Below, piece by piece: positions 54,744-64,000 of a DNA stretch of 64,000 nt (positions are counted from its first letter, which is position 1; each line of letters opens with the position of its first letter). The position numbers were made by a program, and so were the translations under genes. The notes beneath the pieces are model-generated. The model was not told the DNA's origin and made no database searches. It saw nothing but the letters and a program-made list of their open reading frames with translations. Origin of the DNA: Sitta carolinensis (taxonomy: Eukaryota > Chordata > Aves > Passeriformes > Sittidae); contig CM063288.1 of the NCBI GenBank assembly GCA_032173965.1, forward strand, positions 17,684,001-17,748,000. The letters run 5' to 3'.

Positions 54744-55629
54744 CTGGAACAAAAGGCAACCCAAGCAATTGCTCTATGGCATTTCACATACTTCCGGCAT
54801 GGTGCAGGCAGACCACCACTCCCAAACCCTGTGCCAGTTCTAGAGCAGCCTGAGAAAAAATACAGACTTCTGTGAAGTCTCTGGCTTCACAGACACACCC
54901 AGATAAGACTTGTGATTCAAAATTCTTTATGAAGAAGTACAGCCAGCTCTCTGCATCTAATATGATTATTTGGCCAAATAGAGCTCTTTATTTCCTTAAG
55001 ACAGACATTAAAACACTGAGTAAACTAAGGTGGAATGACTAGTTTGTACTAAGTAAAGCTATCGGAAAACAAGCCCAGAGTTTATATTTCAATTAAAACC
55101 TCATTGTTTATTTAACATTTAAGTACATGCTATAAAAGACCAATCTTTCTATTCCTCTTTGTTTTGTGGAAGGAAAATTCTTGTTAGCCCTTCTGATAGC
55201 TGCAAAACTGCAAAGTACTGCCTCTTCTCTATTATTACTTCTTAAGCTCCAGCAATCAATGAGCCCAAGATAAAAGCAGAATGTATAAGGAAAAAAAGTT
55301 TGGAACAAGAAGAAGAATAGTTCTTGTCCTGGAGAATTTACTAGCAGATATCTCTGATTTTCTAGCTTTCCTAGAACAATTTTGGTTCACCTCAAACTCT
55401 CAGATAATTTGTGCGCAGGTTGTTGTAATTGTTACAGAAAAAGTTCTTGAGCCTTATTCAGTGTTACAGAAACTCTTCAAGGACAATTTACCCAGTATTA
55501 TCCACCAAAATCAACAAATCAAATTGAGACATTTAGTTATGAAACCAAGAAGACTAATTGGGTAAACTTTCTGGGTTGATCCCAAAGAATTGCTGTTTGA
55601 AATAGCAAATCATAGACCTGTCCACTTAC

Positions 55630-55791
55630 GCTGTGCTCCTCGGAGGGAGAGGCAGTGCCATTCTCCAGCTCTTTGCTGGAGTGTGAGGCTGGCTGCCGCC
55701 TTCCTGGCAAGGGTGAAGGGAGCTGGCCCGACTGCTGGATCCGCACTGCGCCAGCAACGCTTGCTGCGGTCTGCCTGAAAGACTGACTCAT
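55630..55791 (-). CDS. candidate first coding exon of a minus-strand gene
   Basis: The minus strand is locally GC-rich. An ATG at 55791, with in-frame TGA nine bases upstream, opens 54 codons that end exactly at a strong donor, CACAGC|GTAAGT. The peptide starts MSQSFRQTAASVAGAV and ends ENGTASPSEEHS, a basic then acidic, disordered-looking N-terminus. The other minus frames are also open because of GC content, and an acceptor-like TCTTTCAG lies inside the exon (its G at 55774), so an internal exon starting there is an alternative. The exon leaves phase 0, matching the 54743 candidate. It lies 1.85 kb beyond the poly(A) signal of the upstream gene. Product not recognised. Confidence 0.4.
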
Positions 55792-55799
55792 CCTTCCTC

Positions 55800-57640
55800 A
55801 TAATACATCAAGTGTTATTTGCTTGAATGTCGTACAGCTATGTTTATGCAAAAATAAAGAAACTGGATAATGACTCCTAATGATAACATATGAAGTCTAA
55901 ATTATTTTGGAGGAGCAGAGTTAAATGCAAGCTGCTTGTTTACTGTCATAATTAAGAAAAGTATTTGAACACCCAGCTAACATCATGTACTGTTAAAGGT
56001 CTGTAGATCATCTGCAGAAGAAAATGTCACACTTCATACATTACCAGCAGAAGTGTTTAATCGCTGTACATTCAAGCTATCTGCTTCAAAATGCCAGAGA
56101 TTTGTATTTACTTTTCCACATGCACGGTAGTCCTACTGCCTCCAGTAGGACCTACCAGACACTGTCCACTAGCTCCCCAACAAGGCCCTCCATGGGACAG
56201 GGAAGTCTGCGGTGACTCTCATCAGGGCGGCTGACTAACACATTGGGAGCACCATGTATGAGAGAGCAGAACTGGGGGGAATATACCCTGCATGGTTTTT
56301 GCCTCCATTAGAACAGTTTAAAGGAAATGCTGTGTCAGTGGGTTTGATGCATTCAGGGACTGAATGTAAACAACATGGTACAACTCTAGAAACTGCCATC
56401 ATAAAATATTTTAAGAGGCAGAGTAGAGTAAAATAAAATAAAAATGTCTTTTTATGTGATATCTCAGAGTAATTCAGGATTTATGGTACCTTAACCTTTA
56501 GAATCCAAAATATTAAGCTATGTTTCTTAGAGATAATAACTCGGTTGTCCCTCACTTATGTGTCTTAGATAAAAGCCTACTGCCACAGAATCCATGAATG
56601 CTCAAATACCTTGCGGGCCTTTAGTAGTAAATCTTATGGAATAGCTTATGGCCAATGTAATGGCCCACAGTAGCCTGCGAATATCATGAATTCTAATAAT
56701 ACTTACATCAGTAGAAACATGAAGTAATGTCTCCATTGTAATTAAATGATGTATTTAGAGCAGTGCACTAAATGGTCCCCTAGTGTGTTGGTGATATATT
56801 CTAATAGTCTTCTCTTTACAGCCCCCACACGGTAATATTCATGCTTTATTCTGGAGGGCTTTGCTTCTTACTGAACATTTGAATTGCAACATTAAGTGGT
56901 AAAGTGGATTACAGCAGACCTCCATGAATATGGATTCAGATCAAGAATCTAAGTGCTTAAAAAAATAAAATGTTACTATTTAAACAGAATGATTACCAAA
57001 ACATTTTGATATGGAGGGATATCGCGAGTTTCTTTCTTTTTTTTTTTTTTCTTAACACACGTCCTGCACCCAGCTCACATTTTGCTGCGATTTAAATACT
57101 GAGCATGTGGAGACATCTGACTTTAATTCACCTAAATAATTTGCACTGCAGTTATGGAATTTAATTTTGGTTATTTAAGATATAAATTTATTTTAATAAT
57201 TATGTTACTACTGTATTTTATATATAATTCTGGAAAAGATCAGGCTACACTACATTTTCATCTCATAAGACTGCTGCTGATTGTAAATGGTTCGCAATTA
57301 TAAAAGGAGCCTCTGCTGCTTTAGAGAGAGAAAAAAGTCTCTTTTCTCCTGATTAGGTAGCAACAAAAATGTTCATTTATGTATTTCTACTCTTTATTTT
57401 CCCAGTAAATCAGCCAATAATATAGCAGCTGGAGGTACTAAAGGCCTGGGGCAAAGCTAAGGGCACTTCAATATATCCAGGCATGGCCAGAAAGTGTGGA
57501 ATATTAGGAAGCATATTACAGGACAGGTAAAACTATGGCTGACATCTTATTATGAAGCAATATTTTATATTATTTTTAAAGAAAAGGTGATTTTAGCTTT
57601 TGAAAAAAAATTAGAATAGAACCATCTCTATACATATGAA
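55800..57640. other. interval between two candidate minus-strand genes
   Basis: No coding exon was found. If both models hold, this contains the downstream gene's promoter and 5' UTR. The stretch 56.64-56.96 kb looks unusually free of decay and repeats for this window (see findings). Confidence 0.45.
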
Positions 57641-57642
57641 GT

Positions 57643-57648
57643 TTTATT
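57643..57648 (-). terminator. poly(A) signal AATAAA
   Basis: TTTATT on plus, AATAAA on minus, in the context TTTTAATAAAACTTC. It lies about 190 bases after the stop codon of the candidate last exon, a normal spacing for a short 3' UTR. AATAAA is common in AT-rich DNA, so its weight comes from position. Confidence 0.35.
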
Positions 57649-57834
57649 AAAAGGTTCTGTTCATTCACAGTGTCTCAGATTTTCCAATAATTACTTGTGA
57701 AATACTGTTTCCTTCTGGCACTCATATAAAAAAGCAACATTTTCAGAACACTGCTCCAGATAAATTCTTGAGGAATTCATGCATAAGCCGTATAGATTTT
57801 CATGTGATTAAGCATCCGTTACCCATGTATAGCA

Positions 57835-58073
57835 TTACTTGTCTCTACGTAATTCTGCCAATATTTTTGTTATGCGGTGCTTTTTATAATAACTGGTATT
57901 TGTGTAGGAAAAACTTGATTTTTTTTTTTGTTTGGTGATTTTGGGTTGGGATTCTTCTGTTTGTTTTTCTGCTTCAGGGCCAGTAACTAAATCATCAGTG
58001 TAGCTATGGTCACCCTCAGGTTTTGGAAATGAATGAGCTCTGTAGTTAGAGCTTCTAAAGAAGGTCATTTTGC
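57835..58073 (-). CDS. candidate last coding exon of upstream minus-strand gene
   Basis: The minus strand has an acceptor-like ACTGTTCTCTTTGCTAAG above 58073, then 2 nt and 78 open codons to TAA at 57837-57835. The frame is closed just upstream by the TAA within the acceptor itself. The peptide is hydrophilic: MTFFRSSNYRAHSFPKPEG near its start, a Lys/Glu/Gln-rich middle, and a basic end HRITKILAELRRDK. That composition suits a disordered C-terminal tail. It needs a preceding exon that leaves one base. The short candidate 58424-58385 does so, but its own acceptor is weak, so linkage to the other exons is unproven. Product not recognised. Confidence 0.35.
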
Positions 58074-58384
58074 CTTAGCAAAGAGAACAGTCATTCAGTT
58101 GGAAAGATTCCTAGGTTGCCCAGCCGTTAGCACAACCTATTTGACTAAAGCTTTCATATATTCATGGTCACCTTCAATTCAGACTTCGGAAAGACCAGTT
58201 TGACCTTAAACTTCCAGAAACAGATCATCCACATCTAGATTTTGCCACTGTAGGGCAAGCAGCTGAATGAAGCAACTGTTGTATGTCAAAAATGCTTTAA
58301 CCTTTAGAAAATAATAGCTTGAGTTTCCAAAGGGCACACATTCAGAAAAGCTGCAATCCTTCCTGCTCTAGCCCTAAATTTTAC

Positions 58385-58424
58385 CTATTCCTCGAAGTGA
58401 TAATTTTTGAGGTTTAAAAGTATG
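58385..58424 (-). CDS. weak 40-nt exon candidate
   Basis: The minus-strand donor AATAG|GTAAAA is fair. Reading back from it, one frame (HTFKPQKLSLRGI plus one base) is open and would connect a phase-0 exon to the last exon at 58073. The acceptor (GTGAAGAG) has no pyrimidine tract, so this is the weakest link in the chain. Confidence 0.12.
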
Positions 58425-58631
58425 CTCTTCACATTTCCCTCAGATGCCTATGCCCTGGCACTTTCTGCCTAAAGTAGAGGTGTCAAGATGCAGTGTTCTG
58501 ACAGTGTTCCTGAATGACTCCTGAGCTGCTGACAGCTGAAGGGTTTTGTTAAAAGAAAGCTGATCTCGTGAACACTTTTATTTTTTCCAATTTTGTAACC
58601 ATAAAAGACGTGAATAAGACATAAAACTCAC

Positions 58632-58688
58632 CTTGTTAATGCAGATTATTTGAACATTTTTAACAGTTACACTTTTCCAGTTTAAGAT
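58632..58688 (-). CDS. candidate 57-nt coding exon
   Basis: On minus the donor AACAAG|GTGAGT is strong; the acceptor CCCTACTGACCAAG is mediocre. Nineteen codons in phase 0-0 read ILNWKSVTVKNVQIICINK, with alternating polar and hydrophobic residues as in beta strands. The other two frames stop near the donor. It follows in phase from the exon at 58953-58830. Confidence 0.3.
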
Positions 58689-58829
58689 CTTGGTCAGTAG
58701 GGTGATGGAGCCCACACAAGGCCAGCCAGGGAAAGAATAAATTTAATGCAAAGAGAGAAAATGTAGATGATTTGTCCTGCTCCGAGGAGTCAGCCTAAAG
58801 GCCACTTTGAGAAAGTAGTTTTTACTTAC

Positions 58830-58953
58830 CAGAGCTCCAGGTACTTCACATTCCTCAGTAGCAGAGTCCCTGGTCACAAGTGGGCGACTCATGAAAGAAA
58901 GTATTGATTTTGGACTTATTTTAATTTTGTTAGAGTACTCCAAAGAAGACAGA
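58830..58953 (-). CDS. candidate coding exon of upstream minus-strand gene
   Basis: On minus the acceptor GATCTTTCTCTAG and the donor GCTCTG|GTAAGT are both strong. Only one of three frames is open across all 124 nt: 1 nt plus 41 codons, leaving phase 0. The peptide includes YSNKIKISPKSILSFMSRP and DSATEECEVPGAL. Its first base completes the codon left by the 59374-59144 exon across a 190-bp intron. Two good sites, one open frame and matching phase make this one of the better-supported exons here. The family is not recognised. Confidence 0.5.
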
Positions 58954-59143
58954 CTAGAGAAAGATCACTTTGATCAAGGCAGATAATGGTCTTTTTGGTT
59001 ATTACCTCAAGAAAGATCATTCAGTTTGGCTACAAACAGAACAATGATGTTTTAAACCATCTGGCCCTGGAGGCTCTATGTAAAGAAACTAAATCGAATT
59101 CCTTAGGATGAACTGGAGGCTGTGGTCTGGATAACAGACTCAC

Positions 59144-59374
59144 AGAAAAGGTCTAAATATGACATCAAAGATCAAAAATCTTTCAAACTCCACAACTGAG
59201 ATTCCTGGCAGAGGATGAATCTTAACTTCAGCTACATTATACTGGATCAGAAGATCCTGTTTCCTCCGACTTCCAAATGCAGAGGAAACGAATTCACGAC
59301 CTTGGCATTGAATACCCTCAATGGTACTCCTAGGGTAATTGTAATTAGGTGCTGCCAAAGGGAAGTTGGCCTGC
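59144..59374 (-). CDS. candidate coding exon of upstream minus-strand gene
   Basis: A 231-nt exon on minus between the acceptor CACCTTATCTTCTAG and the donor CTTTTCT|GTGAGT. One frame is open throughout: 1 nt, 76 codons, 2 nt. The peptide begins QANFPLAAPNYNYPRSTIEG, continues with REFVSSAFGSRRKQDLLIQY, and ends with a hydrophobic, Phe-rich stretch (VEFERFLIFDVIFRPF). The mix of charged, aromatic and Gly/Pro residues looks like folded protein. It joins in phase to exons on both sides: TG+G makes Trp upstream and CT+T makes Leu downstream. The best-supported exon in the window, yet I cannot assign a family. Confidence 0.52.
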
Positions 59375-60008
59375 CTAGAAGATAAGGTGTTTTATGGGGT
59401 TAGTGCAAGACAGTGAAATATTTTAAAATAATTTAATATTTTAAAATATTAAATATATTTTAAAATACCTAATTGAAATGTAACTAAGGTAAACATAAAA
59501 AATCATAACATTCCATTAATTTTTAATTCCTTTTTGCCTCAGACATCAGGAGAGAAATAGTACTACTATAATTGTTTGCTACAGTAAAAAAAAACAGGCA
59601 AATGATCATCCTGGTTTCATTGAAATATAAAAAAAAATACTAATGTTCATTAGTTGCTTTCCAAGCCCTATCTGATCAGCCAGCCATAGGTCCTGTTTAG
59701 ATCCTAGCAACAGAGAAGGAAGCAAACTAATTATTGCTTGTTTTTGTCAATAGATTAGTATATGAAAAAGTTATTTCCTTGATCAACATGTAATATTTAA
59801 AGGCATTCTTAAAAAGCATTTTTCTAGGTTGTATTCTCACATTTTCACAATTCAGATAGTTCAATTTTTGACAGTTCTGAGAAAAGTAAAAAATACCCAC
59901 ATATATAGCATGTGTACCCACATACATAGCAGAAAATGACGTACAAGTAGTCTAAAAACAGGGAAAGAAAATGCAAACCAGGCTTGAAGAAATAGCAAGT
60001 TCAATTAC

Positions 60009-60052
60009 CAGCTGAACTGACATTTTAGTGTAGAACTACTGTCATAAAACAG
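60009..60052 (-). CDS. candidate 44-nt coding exon
   Basis: On minus a fair acceptor (GGGAATTTTCTAG) lies above 60052 and a fair donor, AGCTG|GTAATT, below 60009. The only open frame is phase 0: LFYDSSSTLKCQFS plus two bases, which with the next exon's first base make Trp. The next exon upstream, which must leave phase 0, was not found up to the window edge, so the gene probably continues beyond 64 kb. Confidence 0.33.
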
Positions 60053-60069
60053 CTAGAAAATTCCCACCT

Positions 60070-62320
60070 AAAGCCATAAAAAGTGTCTTTGATTTCATTC
60101 TTTGTTTTCAGTAATTCTTTTGTGCCGTAATCTTTTAGGCATTATACACGAGACACAGCTGTGCCATCTAGCTTAGGAATCAGCCCTCAAGTCCACACAC
60201 TACAACTGCAAAAATACACAAAATACAAAAAACACAATACACAATACACAAAACACAAAAATACAAAATACACAATTTATCTTCAGGAAAACTTCTGAGA
60301 TGCTTTACTAGAAGAGCAAATAATACATGAGAGCTAAAATTTACATTTACTTAATTTTTATATTAGTTACACTATTCCCACCTTTGCTACCAGTGCCAAG
60401 GATTCTGAGCGTGGTGGAGGATGCATGAGAAGCAAAAAATGCTACCACTTGTGCTGTTCTTCTCTCACCTTTAAAAGATGATAAAGTTATCACAAAGCAG
60501 AACTACTCTCAAACTACAGAAGCTTGACCTAGTCAAGCGTCAAAGATGATAGCTGGAAGGTAGGGCAGTTTAGCAATCTGATTTGGGAAGACAGCAAAGG
60601 CTGCCGAAATCTCTAGTGAAGGACACAGGTGGATGCAGAGTATTGAGGCCAGTGGTTATGGGAGGGAATCCGAAGCACAGCTTTTGGAAGAGCTGAAGTT
60701 CTGCACCAGCAGTAGAGAGTTTAAAAGACTACTAGAATGCATTTTTAAAAAATCATTTCCAAGATACAAAGTTTCTGTTTTCCAAGCTGAAGCTGGTTTG
60801 CCAATTTTTTCAGATTTCCTGGTCTAAAAATTGTTTCTTTATATCTTTATATTCTGACAGATACCAAGTATAGGTTCCAAATGGCTATGAATACACAAGT
60901 CATCTAAGTGTGGTTATTAGGAGTAATATTAAGCCACTAATTGACATGATATGCCTTAGAACAGTAAACTAATAAGTGTCTAGTCATTTATTCAAATGTC
61001 TGTTTAGCTTTGTGAAACCTGTCAATATTAACATAAGAGGATTTAAAGAAGTCATATTTAAAATATACTATGATTCTTCAAAAAGCTTTACTATTAGTTA
61101 GTTATTACCTGTAATTAGCTGTATTCACCACAACACTTCATAGAGGTAGCCATTAATAGCAGAACTATTTATACACTCATGGAAATAGAAGAGATGTGTC
61201 CTACATCTAAGGACGCTCACTGTGAGTTAATGACATAGGAAGAAATTGGAGTCCAGTACCCCAATTCCCATTTCTTATGCCTGTCTACAGTTCCCTGTAT
61301 CTTGGCTCTCTGTAAGCTGGCTCTTGAGAGAGATTTTGCTAATATGCATTTGTCTAACTAAAATCTTAACTTACTGTTTTTCTCCTTAAGAAGCATTTGT
61401 TAGTACATGTTAATTAAAGAAAGTATCTAAAGACCTCTAATCTCTGAACAGTGACAAAAACTAGGAGAATTATTTCTAGCTGCTGCAACTTCTGGCCAAG
61501 GGCACTGCTGCCTCTGGAGGTATACAAAAGATCAAAATTTGTAAAACAGTTTAGAAAAAGACACAGTGTGTCACTGATTGTACCCAAATAACATCTTTTT
61601 TATGTTTTTAAATAAATAGTAAGTGTTGCTCAAGGGTTATACTCAGATCCAACATTTATCTATACTGTAAACACTCAGGATGACCATTTTTATAAGGCCA
61701 TGAAGCCTTCTCCAGCTAGAGAAACAACTTCCCACCCCATGTGTGTTTATTCCTCTTTATCATTTCCCCAGCAATAGGGGACAGCAACGTTTAGCAGGTA
61801 ATCAAGATACAGAAGGAAATTAAGGCCAACATTTTAAATGCAAAATGGTTGTCATTTCATATCTGTATGGAAAAGGCATTTAAAATTTTTCTAGAAACTG
61901 CTCTTAGGGCAGTCCTACTGTGCAGAGGTCCTCATCAAAGTAAGTTACATCATCCAGCTTTTCTTTTCTGAACGTTGTGTGACGTAATGTTTGCATGCAT
62001 TTTCCCTACACGATGAAAAGTAAATGTTTTCACTCCTATTTTTACACATATTCGTATTTTCCATACTTGTTCATTTTTGGGAGCATGCCTTCAAAATCTT
62101 TCAGGAGCAAAACAGCATTAAGAGCCAAATTCTCAAAAGTAAGGAGAAAAATATAAAGGTAGTTTCTGTGTCTCAGTTTTCACTGAACATCAAAAGTTGT
62201 TCTAAATTTAATTTGCAAGGTCTTGTATACATATAAATAGTAATTAACCAATTACTAGCACTGTGTTGGCTGCAGAATAAACAAATAAAAATACACACTG
62301 GAAGGTAAAGCCAATCCCAA
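60070..62320. other. no supported exon; probably intronic
   Basis: Donor-like sites occur on minus (for example near 60466-60470 and 61216-61220), but their acceptors are poor or phases do not fit the downstream exons. It also contains an A/C-rich simple tract at 60.21-60.28 kb. Confidence 0.4.
60209..60275 (+). repeat. (AC/AATAC)-type A/C-rich simple repeat
   Basis: Irregular tandem ACAAAATAC, ACACAAT and ATACACAA units over about 67 bases, with almost no G and few T. Confidence 0.85.
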
Positions 62321-62326
62321 ATCTTC

Positions 62327-62913
62327 TGTCATCACGTAGCCCAAGACAGAAACTCAGCCCCACACAGCTGCTTGCTCATCCCCTCACCAGTAGGATGGGG
62401 GAGACAATCAGAAGGGTGAAAGTGAGAGCACTGCTGGGTCGAGGTGAGGGCGGTCCAGCAGGTGAAGGAGAAGCTGTGCACACAGGCAGAGCCCGCCAGG
62501 CACTGACCCTGGCACGGCAGTGCCCGCGGGCTGCCCGGGGCTCAGCGTCTGCAGCACAGCCGGGGCTCCTCCACCACGCGCTGTGGCCACTCGGGGAGAC
62601 GAATGCCAGCATTCCAACTGGGCCCCCTTCCTCCTTCTGTCCCCTCTTCTTTTGCTGAGCACGATGTCCTGTGGGCTGGAATGTGCCTGTGGTCAGTTGG
62701 GGTCACCTGTCCCAGCTGTGTCCCCAGGCACCCCCAGCCCCCTCCCCAGAGTGGGTACAAGGAGCAGAAAGGGCCTTGGCTCAGTGTAAGCCCTGCTCAG
62801 CAATAACAAAACATCTCTGTATAATCAACTCTGTGTTCAGCACAAATCCAAACACAGCCCCCTACCAGCCACTGTGCAGAAAGTTGACTCTACCCCAGCC
62901 AAAACCAGCACAC
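62327..62913 (-). mobile_element. solo ERVL-type LTR (avian), nearly full length
   Basis: The element runs from TG at 62327 to CA at 62913. The flanking pentamers TCTTC (62322-62326) and CCTTC (62914-62918) match at 4 of 5 positions, as expected for an old 5-bp target duplication. It shares the 18-mer AACTCAGCCCCACACAGC and neighbouring blocks with the copy at 23.2 kb. The end, with GGTCAGTTGGGGTCA and AACCAGCACA, is familiar from avian LTRs on minus. The TATA region is degraded (TTTTGCTGAGCA on plus where the other copy has TTTATATACTGAGCA). The GC-rich, CpG-rich body (62.43-62.76 kb) keeps frames open on both strands, but these are not genes. No internal viral region is present. Confidence 0.8.
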
Positions 62914-62919
62914 CTTCAT

Positions 62920-64000
62920 GGCCTGACTTCTGCGAAGTGAATAGCATTTGCAAATTTAAGAAGTCATTTTTTATATTAAAAAATATTTAGATTTTTTTAT
63001 TACTGCTTTCAGGAGCTTAATACAAAGATTTTTCAAAACACAAAAAGTAAAACAACTTTAAAAAATTCTAAAATGATAGAAAGCAATATCCAGTGAACCA
63101 GGAAAACCTTTCAAATGCAACACCAAAATAAAAAAAGTAGAGACTCATTGTTAGATTTATCAGTGAAGAGGCATATCAAAACTAAACTATAAATGAGATT
63201 TGACTTTATTTTTTTCCATATTTATTCCATATGCACCATTGTTGCATGCATTCTACATTTTTAAAAATTTATTTAATTAAACACTATCTAGGAAAAGATA
63301 CTGAAGAAGAGCATTTAGGCAGGCTTATGTGACATTTTGTTCTTCATATTTGAACTGAGATAAAGGCCCTTACTTGGTGTACAAGGAGAAAAGGAAAATA
63401 AAAGGTTGCTATCCATCCTGTAAGCTTTTAGGATTTACTGACATGAAAAACAATACCATTAAGTTTGTCAAAGTTTTTTCTTGATGTCCCAGGCTGCAAT
63501 ATGAGTAGTCTGAACAGTCAGGGTTGTAGCGCATTGGGTGAGCAAAATTATCTTGGCTAATTGTGCTGTATGGAACTGCTATAACCAGTTCAATTAAATG
63601 TCTTCTTTGACAAACTTCGAAATCACATAAAATCATATGTGTTACATGTGTGTATGCTCTTGCATATATGCATTTTATAGGTCTTCCACAATTTATCAGA
63701 CATTATCTCTCAAAAATCATAGTTTCTTTACAAATATTTGCAATGTTGGAGATAGTTTGACCCAGTTCAGAATCATGGGCATGTGGGATACCTACATAAT
63801 TACTAGTGTGTATTTTTTTACACGGTGATAATGGGTCTAGTAGTTCAGAGTGATTATGACCGTGTGCCTCCTGTATATTTATCCCACTGTTCCCTTGTGC
63901 ATCTGTTATTTATTTAAGTATTTTTTTACTGTTAGCTTTAGATATATTTACACCGCTGAGCATCTTTTCCATTAAAGACCATATAGAGGGTAATGTAATG
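62920..64000. other. AT-rich, no supported gene
   Basis: Chance open frames only. The longest, a minus-strand frame at 63636-63409, has no convincing acceptor or donor. Confidence 0.5.

Noticed and set aside
54378..54875. 165-codon plus-strand frame, the longest outside repeats
   Set aside because: No initiation, splice or family signal supports it. The antisense strand carries strong acceptor sites that fit a phase-consistent gene model. It is not fully excluded.
61220..61280. Possible exon ending at the donor CACA|GTGAGC near 61.22 kb (minus)
   Set aside because: The donor is good and a frame is open, but the acceptor lacks a pyrimidine tract and the phase does not fit the next exon.
62376..62940. 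Several overlapping frames of 67-89 codons at 62.4-62.9 kb
   Set aside because: They lie within the GC-rich LTR body and are open on both strands by composition.
63409..63636. 75-codon minus frame as a further upstream exon of the 57.6-60 kb gene
   Set aside because: The composition looks plausible, but I found no good acceptor or donor around it and could not phase it to the next exon.

Overview
The window looks like nuclear DNA from a bird, most likely a passerine. It is AT-rich and gene-poor. It carries a 3'-truncated piece of a CR1 LINE, a tRNA-headed SINE with a CR1-like tail that resembles the passerine family TguSINE1 as I recall it, and two copies of an avian ERVL-type LTR. No bacterial, plasmid or phage features are visible: there are no operons and no CRISPR array. 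Most open frames of 60-120 codons are what chance gives in this composition.

Layout. 1-14.5 kb: AT-rich DNA with simple repeats and one ambiguous GC-richer patch at 11.7-12.4 kb. 14.57-14.93 kb: the SINE, then a hexamer microsatellite. 16.04-16.63 kb: an isolated CpG-dense island whose core is a 13-bp minisatellite built from two alternating unit types; its long ORFs on both strands are artefacts. 17-38.6 kb: AT-rich DNA with one truncated LTR at 23.2 kb. 38.6-58.1 and 58.3-60.1 kb, minus strand: a series of splice-bounded open frames that I read as parts of two genes lying head to tail. 47.13-48.1 kb: the CR1. 62.33-62.91 kb: a nearly complete solo LTR with likely 5-bp target duplications.

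Candidate genes. Upstream gene, 3' end: exons at 60052-60009, 59374-59144, 58953-58830, 58688-58632 and a last exon 58073-57835, with a poly(A) signal at 57648-57643. The first four join in consistent phase; the link to the last exon is less certain. Downstream gene, 5' end: a putative ATG exon at 55791-55630, then 54743-54697, 54529-54502 and 53410-53336, again phase-consistent; the fourth peptide resembles an armadillo-type repeat. A good terminal-exon candidate lies at 38944-38657 with two possible short exons before it, and could belong to the same gene. I do not recognise either protein. These models were spliced by eye, so chance matches are a real risk and confidences are moderate to low.

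I found no convincing new biological system. The items most worth a second look are the two unannotated minus-strand gene models, the two-state 13-bp CpG minisatellite, and the SINE with its possible target duplication.
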